Shown: positions 1-7,112 of the stretch, piece after piece
Position numbering within the stretch: the first letter of the stretch is position 1
Layout of the letters: the number at the start of each line of letters is the position of its first letter
NCBI GenBank assembly: GCA_945787265.1
Contig: CALZHS010000054.1
Coordinates: forward strand, 1 to 13,276
DNA: 13,276 bases
Reading direction: 5' to 3'
Source: an uncultured Gammaproteobacteria bacterium
GTDB taxonomy: Bacteria > Pseudomonadota > Gammaproteobacteria > GCA-001735895
Program-made: the position numbers and the translations under genes
Notes under the pieces: generated by a model
Databases searched by the model: none
Seen by the model: the letters and a program-made list of their open reading frames with translations, nothing else
What the model was told of the DNA's origin: nothing

Positions 1-122
1 TCGTATTCCTCTTTTTTACCAGCCCAACCGCTTCCCATGCATTGGCAAACGCGGCGCAACATAGCGGTCTGAAGCCCAGTCTGGATAGAGAAGACCGAGG
101 ATGGAAGAAGCATCATGATTGA
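1..122 (+). CDS. mrpG: Mrp/Mnh cation:proton antiporter subunit G, C-terminal end only (partial)
   Basis: The reading frame enters from outside the window (first whole codon at position 3) and gives 39 residues to a TGA at 120-122. It begins with the end of a hydrophobic helix followed by TSPTASHALANAA. That Thr-Ser-Pro-x-Ala-x-His-xx-Ala pattern is the hallmark of the C-terminal part of MrpG/MnhG, a three-helix inner-membrane subunit of the multisubunit Na+(K+)/H+ antiporter. A charged tail (DREDRGWKKHHD) follows and is presumably cytoplasmic. The stop overlaps the ATG of the next gene by 8 bases, so translation is probably coupled. By the usual gene order mrpE and mrpF should lie just upstream. 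Only the C-terminus is visible, so length and start cannot be judged. Confidence 0.85.
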   Translation, partial: VFLFFTSPTASHALANAAQHSGLKPSLDREDRGWKKHHD

Positions 123-705
123 TATTGTTATCACTATCACCTTGATGGCCTATTTGGCGATCACCGCGGTAGCTATCGTACGCATGACAAACCTGTTTGC
201 AATCGTCATGCTGTATGGGATTTTCACTCTGCTGTCAGCCGGTCTGTTCGTGGTTATGGATGCCCCCGATGTGGCCTTTACCGAGGCGGCAGTGGGTGCC
301 GGAATCTCTACGGTATTGATGTTGGCCACCCTGGCATTGATCAAAAGACCACAAAAACCCCTCTTCGCAGAGGCGCCGCAGGCGCACCGTCCATGGTTGC
401 CGCTGGTCGTCACGGTCATAACCGGTTCGGCACTGGTTTACGGTACCATCGATATCCCGGGATTTGGTGCACCCGAGGCGCCTGCACAAACGCATGTTGC
501 GCGTTACTACCTCGACAATGCACTCCAGGAAACGGGGGTGCCAAATGTTGTGACCGCGGTACTGGCGAGTTACCGCGGGTTTGATACCCTGGGCGAGGTG
601 GTGGTGATCTATACAGCAGGCGTGGCCGTGCTGCTGCTGATCGGTGGGAGACGCTCTAGAACGGCAGACAGGCCCAATGATGAGGAGAAACCCGATGAGG
701 CCTAA
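115..705 (+). CDS. Free-standing DUF4040/MbhD plus MbhE-like antiporter subunit (equivalent of the MrpA C-terminus)
   Basis: This is a 196-residue inner-membrane protein. Residues 5-76 form about three helices and contain DAPDVAFTEAAVGAG (49-63), the DUF4040/MbhD signature. A linker follows, then a helix at about 94-112. The last part carries RGFDTLGEV (154-162) leading into a helix at about 160-177, as in MbhE and the very end of MrpA. In Bacillus-type Mrp these two domains are fused behind a NuoL-like domain in the ~800-residue MrpA. Here they stand alone as one fused small protein. In the Mrp/Mbh family this region contributes to the cation path between the antiporter-like subunits; that is family knowledge. 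The tail (178-196) is charged. The ATG at 115 is preceded by a purine-rich GGAAGAAG Shine-Dalgarno and overlaps mrpG. The end overlaps mrpB by 11 bases. Often annotated simply as subunit B or 'MrpB-like'. Confidence 0.82.
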   Translation: MIDIVITITLMAYLAITAVAIVRMTNLFAIVMLYGIFTLLSAGLFVVMDAPDVAFTEAAVGAGISTVLMLATLALIKRPQKPLFAEAPQAHRPWLPLVVTVITGSALVYGTIDIPGFGAPEAPAQTHVARYYLDNALQETGVPNVVTAVLASYRGFDTLGEVVVIYTAGVAVLLLIGGRRSRTADRPNDEEKPDEA

Positions 706-1114
706 CCTTATCCTGCATGTTGTTGCAAAATTCGTTATTCCACTGATTATTCTGTTTGCACTCTATGTTCAGTTCCATGGTGATTTTGGGCCGGGTGGCG
801 GTTTTCAGGCCGGTGTCATTTTTAGCGCCGCACTCATTCTTTACTCCCTGGTGTTCGGGCTCGATGCCGCAGAAAAAATCATCCCCTCACGCTGGTTACA
901 GAAACTGGCTGCGCTGGGCGTGGTGATCTATGCCGGGGTTGGGGTAGCGTCCTTGCTGTCAGGGGGTAATTATCTCGATTACACGCCTTTGGGCAGCAAT
1001 CAGGTTGCCGGGCAACATCTGGGGATTCTGCTGGTGGAGCTGGGCGTGGGCATCACCGTTGCAGCCGTCATGTTGATCCTGTTTTTTACCTTTGCAGGCA
1101 GGGGGCGGGATTAA
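695..1114 (+). CDS. mrpB: Mrp/Mnh cation:proton antiporter subunit B (MnhB domain)
   Basis: A 139-residue protein with about four membrane helices (roughly 7-26, 38-58, 70-90, 108-133). GPGGGFQAG at 32-40 is the conserved glycine-rich MnhB signature, so it is subunit B of the Mrp antiporter (MbhF in archaeal hydrogenases). The frame is open further upstream, to an ATG at 644. I choose the ATG at 695 because AGGAG at 683-687 lies 7 bases before it and because MRPNLILHVVAKF matches the usual MnhB start; the longer form would only add a charged, non-conserved leader inside the previous gene. The stop TAA shares its last base with the ATG of mrpC (TAATG), implying coupled translation. Confidence 0.88.
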   Translation: MRPNLILHVVAKFVIPLIILFALYVQFHGDFGPGGGFQAGVIFSAALILYSLVFGLDAAEKIIPSRWLQKLAALGVVIYAGVGVASLLSGGNYLDYTPLGSNQVAGQHLGILLVELGVGITVAAVMLILFFTFAGRGRD

Positions 1115-1470
1115 TGGACTTTTTCATCGGCCACTACAACTACTGGGTCGTAATTTTTCTGATGATGGTCGGGCTCTATACGGTAATAAGCCGCGGCAAC
1201 CTGATAAAAAAGATTATCGGCCTGAATATTTTCCAGGTGTCGGTGTTTTTTCTCTATATCAGCCTGGGCACGGTGGAGGGCGGAGCGGCGCCGATTATCA
1301 CCGAAGGCGTTGAGATCTATTCAAACCCCCTGCCCCATGTGTTGATCCTTACCGCCATCGTCGTTGGCGTGGCAACGACGGCGCTGGCGCTGGCTCTGGT
1401 GGTGCGCATCAAAGAGTCCTACGGCACCATCGAAGAGGATGAAATTCATAATCTGGATCAATCGCTGTAA
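1114..1470 (+). CDS. mrpC: Mrp/Mnh cation:proton antiporter subunit C (NuoK-like)
   Basis: A 118-residue protein with three predicted helices (about 8-25, 33-52, 74-97), homologous to complex I subunit NuoK. The segment NPLPHVLILTAIVVGVATTA (71-90) is the conserved MrpC signature, in which the D/N-PLPxxLxLTAIVI core precedes the third helix. The GGAAPI and following polar loop (55-70) is also typical. The C-terminal tail (98-118) is acidic and probably cytoplasmic. A G-rich Shine-Dalgarno (AGGGGGCGGG) precedes the ATG. The gene overlaps its neighbours by one base on each side (TAATG at both ends), so expression should be stoichiometrically linked to mrpB and the following mrpD. The length matches the family. 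Confidence 0.9.
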   Translation: MDFFIGHYNYWVVIFLMMVGLYTVISRGNLIKKIIGLNIFQVSVFFLYISLGTVEGGAAPIITEGVEIYSNPLPHVLILTAIVVGVATTALALALVVRIKESYGTIEEDEIHNLDQSL

Positions 1471-2945
1471 TGGTAAATCATATTAGTCTGCTGTTAGTGG
1501 TTGTGCCGCTGATTGCCGCACCCGTGGTCGCCGTATTGCCCCGTGGCCGATGGCCCTGGGCGGTTGCGTTTATGGTTGCGACCTCGTGTGCCGTGCTCGC
1601 CGGGATGCAGCTGTGGGGGGTAGTTCATGACGGGGTAATCAGTTACGAACTGGGTGGCTGGGCGCCACCCTGGGGGATTGAATACCGTATCGATGCCGTC
1701 AATGCCTTTGTGGCCTTGATCGTTGCTACTATCGCAGCAATCACACTGCCCTATGCGCTACTCAGCTCGGAGCAGGAGATCCCTGACGAGAAGATTCCGC
1801 TTTTCTACAGTGCCATGCTGCTCTGTTTGGCTGGTCTTCTGGGGATCACTCAGACCGGCGATATCTTTAACGTGTTTGTCTTTCTGGAGATATCATCACT
1901 CGCCTCCTACGCGTTGATCAGCCTTGGAAACAAACGGCAGGCATTCACCGCTGCCTATCAATACCTGATCATGGGTACGATCGGCGCTACCTTCTACTTG
2001 ATCGGCGTGGGCCTGATCTATTCCCAAACCGGCAGCCTGAATATGCAGGATGTGGCAGCGATCCTGCCCGGCGTGCTGCATCTTAAAACGATGGAAACCG
2101 GCTTCGCCTTTATCATGATCGGCATTGCGCTAAAGCTGGCACTGTTTCCCCTGCATCTCTGGCTGCCCAACGCCTATACCTACGCACCCTCCGTGGTCAC
2201 CGTTTTCCTGGCGGCAACGGCTACCAAGGTAGCCGTTTATCTGATGCTACGCATACTGTTTACGGTTTTTCCAAGCGGTTTTGCTCTGGGGACACCGGCC
2301 GATGAACTGCTTATCGCAGCAGGTATCACAGGGATTATCGGCGCCTCGATCTATGCCATCTATCAGCCGAATGTCAAAAGATTGCTGGCCTACTCCAGCG
2401 TCGCACAAATCGGTTATATGGCGCTGGGGATGGGGTTTGCATCGGCAGCAGGCATCACGGCCGCACTGATTCACCTTTTCAACCATGCCTTGATGAAAGG
2501 TGCGCTATTCATGGCGATTGGCGCCATTATCTACCGTATCGGAGCATGCCGTATGGAACAGATTCATGGCCTGGGCAAAGCGATGCCCTGGACCTTTGGC
2601 GCTATCGTTATCGGCGGCCTGAGTCTTATCGGCGTGCCGGGTACCGCCGGGTTCGTCAGCAAATGGTATCTGATGACGGCTGCTCTGGAGCAGGCGGCCT
2701 GGATCTCTGCTGCGGTTATTCTGTTTGGTTCTCTGTTGGCCGTGGTTTATGTCGGCAAATTGATAGAGGCACTCTACTTCAAACCAGTTACAGATGCGGG
2801 AAAATTGGTAACCGAAGCGCCGATGTTATTGCTTGTGCCGACCTGGACCCTGGTGCTTGCCAATCTCTATTTTGGTCTGGATACCACATTGACGGTCGGG
2901 GTTGCTGAAAAAGCAGCGGCTGTCCTTGGAGGGGTGAAGCCGTGA
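1470..2945 (+). CDS. mrpD: Mrp antiporter subunit D, first NuoL/M/N-type subunit
   Basis: A 491-residue, roughly 14-helix protein of the proton_antipo_M family (NuoL/M/N, MrpA/D). The ionisable residues expected in the membrane are present: Glu140 (FVFLEISS, helix 5), Lys222 (IALKLALFPLH, helix 7), Lys253 (TATKVAVYLML, helix 8), and His335, His339 and Lys343 (HLFNHALMKGALF, helix 12). These should carry protons along the central polar axis. The TKVAVY signature and the length point to MrpD rather than the NuoL-like part of MrpA. The gene directly follows mrpC with a TAATG overlap, as in both Mrp and Mbh operons. Shine-Dalgarno complementarity is weak, so initiation probably depends on coupling. 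A strong GGAGGGG lies at its end and serves the next gene. No missing residue or frame problem is seen. Confidence 0.92.
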   Translation: MVNHISLLLVVVPLIAAPVVAVLPRGRWPWAVAFMVATSCAVLAGMQLWGVVHDGVISYELGGWAPPWGIEYRIDAVNAFVALIVATIAAITLPYALLSSEQEIPDEKIPLFYSAMLLCLAGLLGITQTGDIFNVFVFLEISSLASYALISLGNKRQAFTAAYQYLIMGTIGATFYLIGVGLIYSQTGSLNMQDVAAILPGVLHLKTMETGFAFIMIGIALKLALFPLHLWLPNAYTYAPSVVTVFLAATATKVAVYLMLRILFTVFPSGFALGTPADELLIAAGITGIIGASIYAIYQPNVKRLLAYSSVAQIGYMALGMGFASAAGITAALIHLFNHALMKGALFMAIGAIIYRIGACRMEQIHGLGKAMPWTFGAIVIGGLSLIGVPGTAGFVSKWYLMTAALEQAAWISAAVILFGSLLAVVYVGKLIEALYFKPVTDAGKLVTEAPMLLLVPTWTLVLANLYFGLDTTLTVGVAEKAAAVLGGVKP

Positions 2946-4408
2946 GTGCCGAGACTCTGCTGCTGACGATCCTGCTGCTGCCGCTGGTGGGCGCGGCCGG
3001 CATTATCATCGCCCGTCATACTCCTGATGTTAGAGAGGGGGTAACGTTACTGACGTCTGCACTGGTTGCCGTTTTAGTGGTGATGATCGCTACCCGGTTC
3101 ATGGATGGAGAGGCATTTGCCTTCACCCTGATCGAACCGCTTCCGGGTATTGCCATTGCCTTTGAAATCGAAGCACTGGGAATGCTGTTTGCGTTGGTTG
3201 CCGGACTACTGTGGGTCGTGACCTCGATCTACTCCATCGGCTATATGCGTGGTCATAATGAGCAGAATCAAACACGATTCTACGCCGCATTTGCGGTTTC
3301 TATTGCCGCGACGATGGGGATTGCCTTCGCGGCCAACCTGTTTACGCTGTTTCTATTCTATGAACTGTTGACCCTCGCCACTTATCCACTGGTCACCCAT
3401 GCAGGCAGCCCGGAGGCGAAGCGAGGCGGACGGGTCTATCTCGGCATTTTGCTGGGAACATCCATCGGCCTCTTCCTGCTGGGTATCCTGGTGACATGGT
3501 CCCTGACCGGCCGGGTCGACTTCCAGGCTGGCGGTATACTATCCGGTCATATCGATCCCGCCTGGGCCGGACTGCTCTACGCATTTTTCCTGTTCGGTAT
3601 CGGCAAGGCCGCCGTGATGCCTATTCACCGCTGGCTGCCCGCGGCAATGGTGGCGCCCACTCCTGTCAGCGCCCTGTTACATGCAGTAGCCGTGGTCAAG
3701 GCCGGTGTCTTTACCCTGCTTAAGGTGACAATCTACATCTTTGGTGGCGAATTCATCCTCTCCAATGACGTGACCGGCGGCCTGATCTGGGTGGCGGCGG
3801 CCACCATATTGATCTCCTCCCTGGTGGCGATGACGAAAGACAATCTCAAGGCACGGTTGGCCTACTCCACCGTCAGCCAGCTGAGTTACATCGTACTGGG
3901 GGCCATGTTAGCCAGTAAAGCGGGTCTGATCGGTGCCTCCCTGCATATCGCAATGCATGCCTTTGCCAAGATCACCCTCTTTTTTGCTGCAGGCGCCATT
4001 CTCGTCGCCAGCCATAAGAAACAGGTCAGTGAGCTGAACGGGCTGGGTCGTGCCATGCCCGTCACCTTTGCTGCCTTCTTTATCGGCACCTTGAGCATCA
4101 TCGGTTTGCCGCCTTTCGGTGGCATGTGGAGCAAATGGTATCTTGGTCTGGGTGCGGTAGAGACGGCACAGCTGTTGTTGCTTGCAGTGTTGATGATCAG
4201 CTCACTGCTCAACATTATCTATCTGCTGCCCATCCCTATCCGGGCTTTTTTCAGCAAACCTGATAGCGGTGAACACTATACGGAGATCGCGGAAGCGCCG
4301 AAATCGATGCTGCTGGCAATGGTGATCACCTCGAGCGCCTGCGTCATCCTTTTCTTCTACCCCGACCCCTTCTATCGACTGGCGGCTTTGGCTGCCGGAG
4401 GCTCCTGA
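2942..4408 (+). CDS. Second NuoL/M/N-type antiporter subunit, resembling the NuoL-like domain of MrpA
   Basis: A 488-residue, roughly 14-helix proton_antipo_M protein. Key residues line up with the preceding subunit: Glu141 (FLFYELLT), Lys222 (GIGKAAVMPIH) with His229, Lys253 (AVVKAGVFTLLK), and His335, His339, Lys343 (HIAMHAFAKITLFF). The stretch VAPTPVSALLHAVAVVKAGV (237-256), with His247, is the NuoL/MrpA-type signature, unlike the MrpD-type TKVAVY of the flanking paralogues. I infer that this gene supplies the NuoL-like half of MrpA, while the separate DUF4040/MbhE gene at 115-705 supplies the other half. The start is a GTG at 2942 that overlaps the previous stop (GTGA), preceded by a strong GGAGGGG Shine-Dalgarno. 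The following small gene begins 1 base after the stop. Automatic annotation would probably say 'subunit D family' or 'proton-conducting transporter'. Confidence 0.88.
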   Translation: MSAETLLLTILLLPLVGAAGIIIARHTPDVREGVTLLTSALVAVLVVMIATRFMDGEAFAFTLIEPLPGIAIAFEIEALGMLFALVAGLLWVVTSIYSIGYMRGHNEQNQTRFYAAFAVSIAATMGIAFAANLFTLFLFYELLTLATYPLVTHAGSPEAKRGGRVYLGILLGTSIGLFLLGILVTWSLTGRVDFQAGGILSGHIDPAWAGLLYAFFLFGIGKAAVMPIHRWLPAAMVAPTPVSALLHAVAVVKAGVFTLLKVTIYIFGGEFILSNDVTGGLIWVAAATILISSLVAMTKDNLKARLAYSTVSQLSYIVLGAMLASKAGLIGASLHIAMHAFAKITLFFAAGAILVASHKKQVSELNGLGRAMPVTFAAFFIGTLSIIGLPPFGGMWSKWYLGLGAVETAQLLLLAVLMISSLLNIIYLLPIPIRAFFSKPDSGEHYTEIAEAPKSMLLAMVITSSACVILFFYPDPFYRLAALAAGGS

Positions 4409-4409
4409 C

Positions 4410-4664
4410 ATGCCAGACGAAAAAGAAAAAATCCATATTTTTGACCGGCAGGAGAATGTTGATCGGTTGCTTAAGGGGTTCTATGCCATCTGCATGCTGT
4501 TGGTGCTGGTCGACTTTGTGGTTCACCGCCACATCGGCTTTAACTGGGAGAAGATACCGGCCTTTTATGCCATTTATGGTTTTGTCGCCTGCGTCCTGCT
4601 GGTGCTCATTGCAAAGAAGATCCGCAACGTCGTAATGCGCAAGGAAGACTATTACGATGACTGA
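4410..4664 (+). CDS. Small two-helix membrane protein of the antiporter operon, function unknown
   Basis: An 84-residue protein. The N-terminus is charged (MPDEKEKIHIFDRQENVDR). Two hydrophobic helices follow (about 22-38 and 50-68), separated by a short loop (HRHIGFNWEKIPAF) with His39 and His41. The C-terminus is charged and acidic (RKEDYYDD). Both termini are probably on the same side; the positive clusters after helix 2 (AKKIRNVVMRK) suggest the cytoplasm. GGAGG lies 8 bases before the ATG, 1 base separates it from the preceding gene, and it overlaps the next gene by 8 bases. It is therefore a genuine, coupled operon member. I do not match it to any canonical Mrp subunit (MrpE, F and G look different). 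A role as an accessory or assembly subunit lying between the second and third NuoL-type proteins is an inference from position only. Confidence 0.8.
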   Translation: MPDEKEKIHIFDRQENVDRLLKGFYAICMLLVLVDFVVHRHIGFNWEKIPAFYAIYGFVACVLLVLIAKKIRNVVMRKEDYYDD

Positions 4665-6363
4665 ACTACCCCCGTTTCTGCTCTACTTTGCGGCCGCACT
4701 TGCAGTCGCATTCAGTCGCGGTCTGCCGCGACAGCTGGTACTGCTGGCAACCCCGGTGGTTACGGGACTTTATCTGTGGCTTGGTATCAATCCCGGAACC
4801 GATGTCGCTTATACCCTGATAAGCTATGAGCTGACCGTCGTGCGGGCAGATAAACTCAGCCTGCTGTTCGGCTATCTATTCTGTATCGCCAGTTTTTTTG
4901 CGGGCATCTTCTCCCTGCATGTAAAGGATACAAAACAGCATATTGCCGGGTTGATTTATGCGGGCAGTGCATTGGGTGCGGTATTTTCCGGCGATCTGAT
5001 TACCCTGTTCATTTTCTGGGAGCTGCTAGCGATAAGTTCGGTGTTTCTCATCTGGGCGCGGGGCACGGAGCGGGCATTGAAGGCCGGTATACGCTACCTG
5101 GTGTTTCAGGTCCTGTCGGGGGTACTGCTGCTGGCCGGCGCACTGGTCTACTATCACAACACAGGCTCGCTCGCATTCGACCACATCGGTCTGGATGCGG
5201 GTATTGCAGGCTGGTTGATCTTTATCGCCTTTGGGATCAAAAGCGCCTTTCCGTTCCTGCACAGCTGGCTTACCGATGGCTATCCAGAGGCAACGGTGAC
5301 CGGTACGGTAATTCTCTCCGCTTTTACCACCAAGGTGGCCGTCTACGCCCTGGCGCGTGGCTTTGCAGGTGAAGAGATACTGATCTATATCGGTGTCACC
5401 ATGGCCTGCTTCCCGATTTTCTACGCCGTTATCGAGAATGACCTGCGAAAAGTGCTGGCCTATAGCCTGATCAACCAGGTCGGATTCATGGTGACGGGTA
5501 TTGGTATCGGCACCGCCCTGGCACTGAACGGTGCCGTTGCCCACGCGTTTAGTGACGTAATTTTTAAGGGATTGCTGTTTATGAGCATGGGTGCAGTGCT
5601 CTATCGGGTCGGTAACATCAATGGCTCGGATCTGGGCGGGCTCTACAAGTCCATGCCCAAAACAACCATCCTCTGCATTATCGGTGCGCTGTCCATCTCT
5701 GCATTCCCGTTATTCAGTGGATTTGTCAGCAAGTCGATGGTAATGACCGCACTGATGAAGGAGGATTATGGTTATTTCTGGCTGTTGATGCTGTTTGCCT
5801 CAGCTGGTGTCTTCCACCACGCAGGTATCAAGATTCCGTACTTTGCATTTTTTGCCCATGACTCCGGCATTCGTACCGAAGAGGCCCCCAGGAACATGTT
5901 AGTTGCAATGGGTGTCGCTGCGGCCCTGTGCATCTTTATTGGCAGCCAGCCCCAGTATCTCTATGCGTTGCTGCCCTGGGAGGTGGAATACTGGCCCTAT
6001 GATCTGACTCATGTGCTGGCCCAAATGCAGTTACTCTTTTTCTCCGCCCTGGCCTTTGTCTGGTTGAATAAACAAGGGCTGTATCCACCGGAGCTACACT
6101 CGGTCAATCTGGATATGGAGTGGTTCTATCGCAGGTTAGTGCCTGCTGGAGCGCAACGGATACTGCATCTTCTGGGCAGTGCAAAAGGGTCTATGCAGTC
6201 TGCGGTAACGGCACAAATGCAGGGTATACAAAACGAGTTCGTCAAATCCCCGATCGCCAAATACCATCTCTCGGAGAGCTGGCCCACCGGGAGCATGGTC
6301 TTCTGGATCTCAGCTATCCTTGCTGCTTTTCTGTTGCTGGATCTCTTTGGTTTGGGGGGTTAG
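4657..6363 (+). CDS. Third NuoL/M/N-type (MrpD-like) antiporter subunit with C-terminal extension
   Basis: A 568-residue proton_antipo_M membrane protein. Polar residues expected on the proton path are Glu122 (FIFWELLAI), Lys195 (FGIKSAFPFLH) with His202, Lys226 (TTKVAVYALAR), and His296 and Lys304 (HAFSDVIFKGLLF). The TKVAVYALA signature is MrpD-like. It is about 75-80 residues longer than the two other paralogues. After the core, residues 471-543 form a mostly polar segment starting at NKQGLYPPEL and including MEWFYRRLVP, and a final helix (about 545-565) ends the protein. This recalls, but does not prove, the lateral helix plus anchor helix at the end of NuoL. The ATG overlaps the preceding small gene by 8 bases; a purine-rich AAGGAAG lies about 9 bases upstream. 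It is the last gene of the operon, and convergent tadA follows after 228 bp. Confidence 0.9.
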   Translation: MTELPPFLLYFAAALAVAFSRGLPRQLVLLATPVVTGLYLWLGINPGTDVAYTLISYELTVVRADKLSLLFGYLFCIASFFAGIFSLHVKDTKQHIAGLIYAGSALGAVFSGDLITLFIFWELLAISSVFLIWARGTERALKAGIRYLVFQVLSGVLLLAGALVYYHNTGSLAFDHIGLDAGIAGWLIFIAFGIKSAFPFLHSWLTDGYPEATVTGTVILSAFTTKVAVYALARGFAGEEILIYIGVTMACFPIFYAVIENDLRKVLAYSLINQVGFMVTGIGIGTALALNGAVAHAFSDVIFKGLLFMSMGAVLYRVGNINGSDLGGLYKSMPKTTILCIIGALSISAFPLFSGFVSKSMVMTALMKEDYGYFWLLMLFASAGVFHHAGIKIPYFAFFAHDSGIRTEEAPRNMLVAMGVAAALCIFIGSQPQYLYALLPWEVEYWPYDLTHVLAQMQLLFFSALAFVWLNKQGLYPPELHSVNLDMEWFYRRLVPAGAQRILHLLGSAKGSMQSAVTAQMQGIQNEFVKSPIAKYHLSESWPTGSMVFWISAILAAFLLLDLFGLGG

Positions 6364-6591
6364 CTTGAAGTGGCTGAGGACCAAACCCCGATAGATTCGC
6401 GATTCTCTGTTGCTAAACCACAGAAGTAAATGGAGTTATCATCAAGTGAAGTGAGGAGCGCACTGCGGGCGCGATTTTCAGACTGGATTCCGGCTTGCGC
6501 CGAAATGACACAGGCAGCTGTCATCCCGCAGCTTGACCGGGCCGCGTAGGTCGCGGGATCCAGCAATATGGATTAGGAACCTACCCCCGGA
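6364..6591. other. Intergenic gap between the convergent antiporter operon and tadA
   Basis: This is the only sizeable gap on the left side. Positions 6364-6482 hold no convincing gene, promoter or classical hairpin-plus-T-run terminator; the nearest candidate is a weak GCGC/GCGC pairing before ATTTTC around 6459-6480. The remainder is the palindromic element at 6483-6563 and a short spacer up to the tadA stop. Transcription from both sides must end here, most likely in or around the palindrome. Confidence 0.5.
6483..6563. repeat. 81-bp imperfect palindromic element (MITE/REP-like) between convergent operons
   Basis: The outer ends are inverted: CTGGATTCC at 6483-6491 against GGATCCAG ending at 6563. 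Nested inside are three hairpins. The first is at about 6488-6505 (TTCCGGC against GCCGAA). The second has stem ATGACA/TGTCAT at 6505-6510 and 6519-6524. The third has stem ATCCCGC/GCGGGAT at 6523-6529 and 6553-6559, with inner GACC/GGTC pairing. The sequence style (GGATTCC...TGTCATCCCGC...GCGGGATCCAG) is that of short dispersed palindromes common in environmental proteobacterial genomes. No clear target-site duplication is visible. Because it lies between convergent units it may also act as a bidirectional transcription terminator; that is inference. Confidence 0.7.
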
Positions 6592-7059
6592 TTACTTTCC
6601 AGGCGACCGCTTGTTCTCAAAAAATTGCGTCAGCAGCGCCCCGCATTCATCCGCCAGCACCCCGGATTCCACCTGCGGTTGGTGATTGAATTTACCGGTT
6701 TCGAAAAGGCGTTGAGCACTCTCAATGGCACCGGTTTTAGGCTCCGCGGCACCGTAAACCAGGCGCCCTACCCTGGCATGAACCAGCGCACCCACACACA
6801 TGGTGCAGGGTTCCAGCGTGACGTACAGCGTGGTGCCAGGCAGCCGGTAGTTAGCGAGCTTTTGCGCCGCCGCACGCAGCACGACAATTTCGGCATGAGC
6901 ACTGGGATCGCAAGCCGTGATCGGCTGGTTATGCCCGGCCGCGATTAAATTACCCTGGGCATCCACCAGTATTGCTCCAACCGGAACCTCGTCTTTGTCG
7001 GCTGCGATCTGCGCCTGCGCTAACGCCTGCCGCATCCAGGCCGAATCGTTCGCATTCAT
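6592..7059 (-). CDS. tadA: tRNA-specific adenosine deaminase (A34 to inosine)
   Basis: TadA deaminates adenosine 34 in the anticodon of tRNA-Arg(ACG) to inosine so that CGN codons can be read; it acts as a cytosolic homodimer. With the ATG at 7059 the protein is 155 residues, near the usual ~150-167. The zinc and catalytic site of the cytidine/deoxycytidylate deaminase fold is intact: HAE at 55-57 (zinc-binding His55, proton-shuttling Glu57) and PCTMC at 84-88 (zinc-binding Cys85 and Cys88). VPVGAILVD and the TLYVTLEPC strand are typical. The frame can be extended three codons to a TTG at 7068, but ATG is the more likely start. It lies 53 bases after lrgB on the same strand. tadA downstream of guaBA is a common gammaproteobacterial arrangement; here lrgAB sits between them. 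Confidence 0.95.
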   Translation of the reverse strand: MNANDSAWMRQALAQAQIAADKDEVPVGAILVDAQGNLIAAGHNQPITACDPSAHAEIVVLRAAAQKLANYRLPGTTLYVTLEPCTMCVGALVHARVGRLVYGAAEPKTGAIESAQRLFETGKFNHQPQVESGVLADECGALLTQFFENKRSPGK

Positions 7060-7112
7060 TTTTATCAATCCCGGCGAGGGTTACGGGCGTCTCTATGAAC
7101 AAACAGCACAGC

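Noticed and set aside
644..694. Upstream extension of mrpB to the ATG at 644
   Set aside because: The ATG at 695 has a well-placed AGGAG and matches the family start. The extension is inside the previous gene and not hydrophobic or conserved.
5026..5544. 172-codon minus-strand frame inside the third NuoL-type gene
   Set aside because: It is opposite a conserved membrane-protein frame and rich in polar residues from reading hydrophobic codons backwards.
6360..6566. 68-codon minus-strand frame in the intergenic gap (begins MLDPATYAARSS)
   Set aside because: It is the translation of the palindromic repeat itself. Such frames are repeatedly misannotated as hypothetical proteins.
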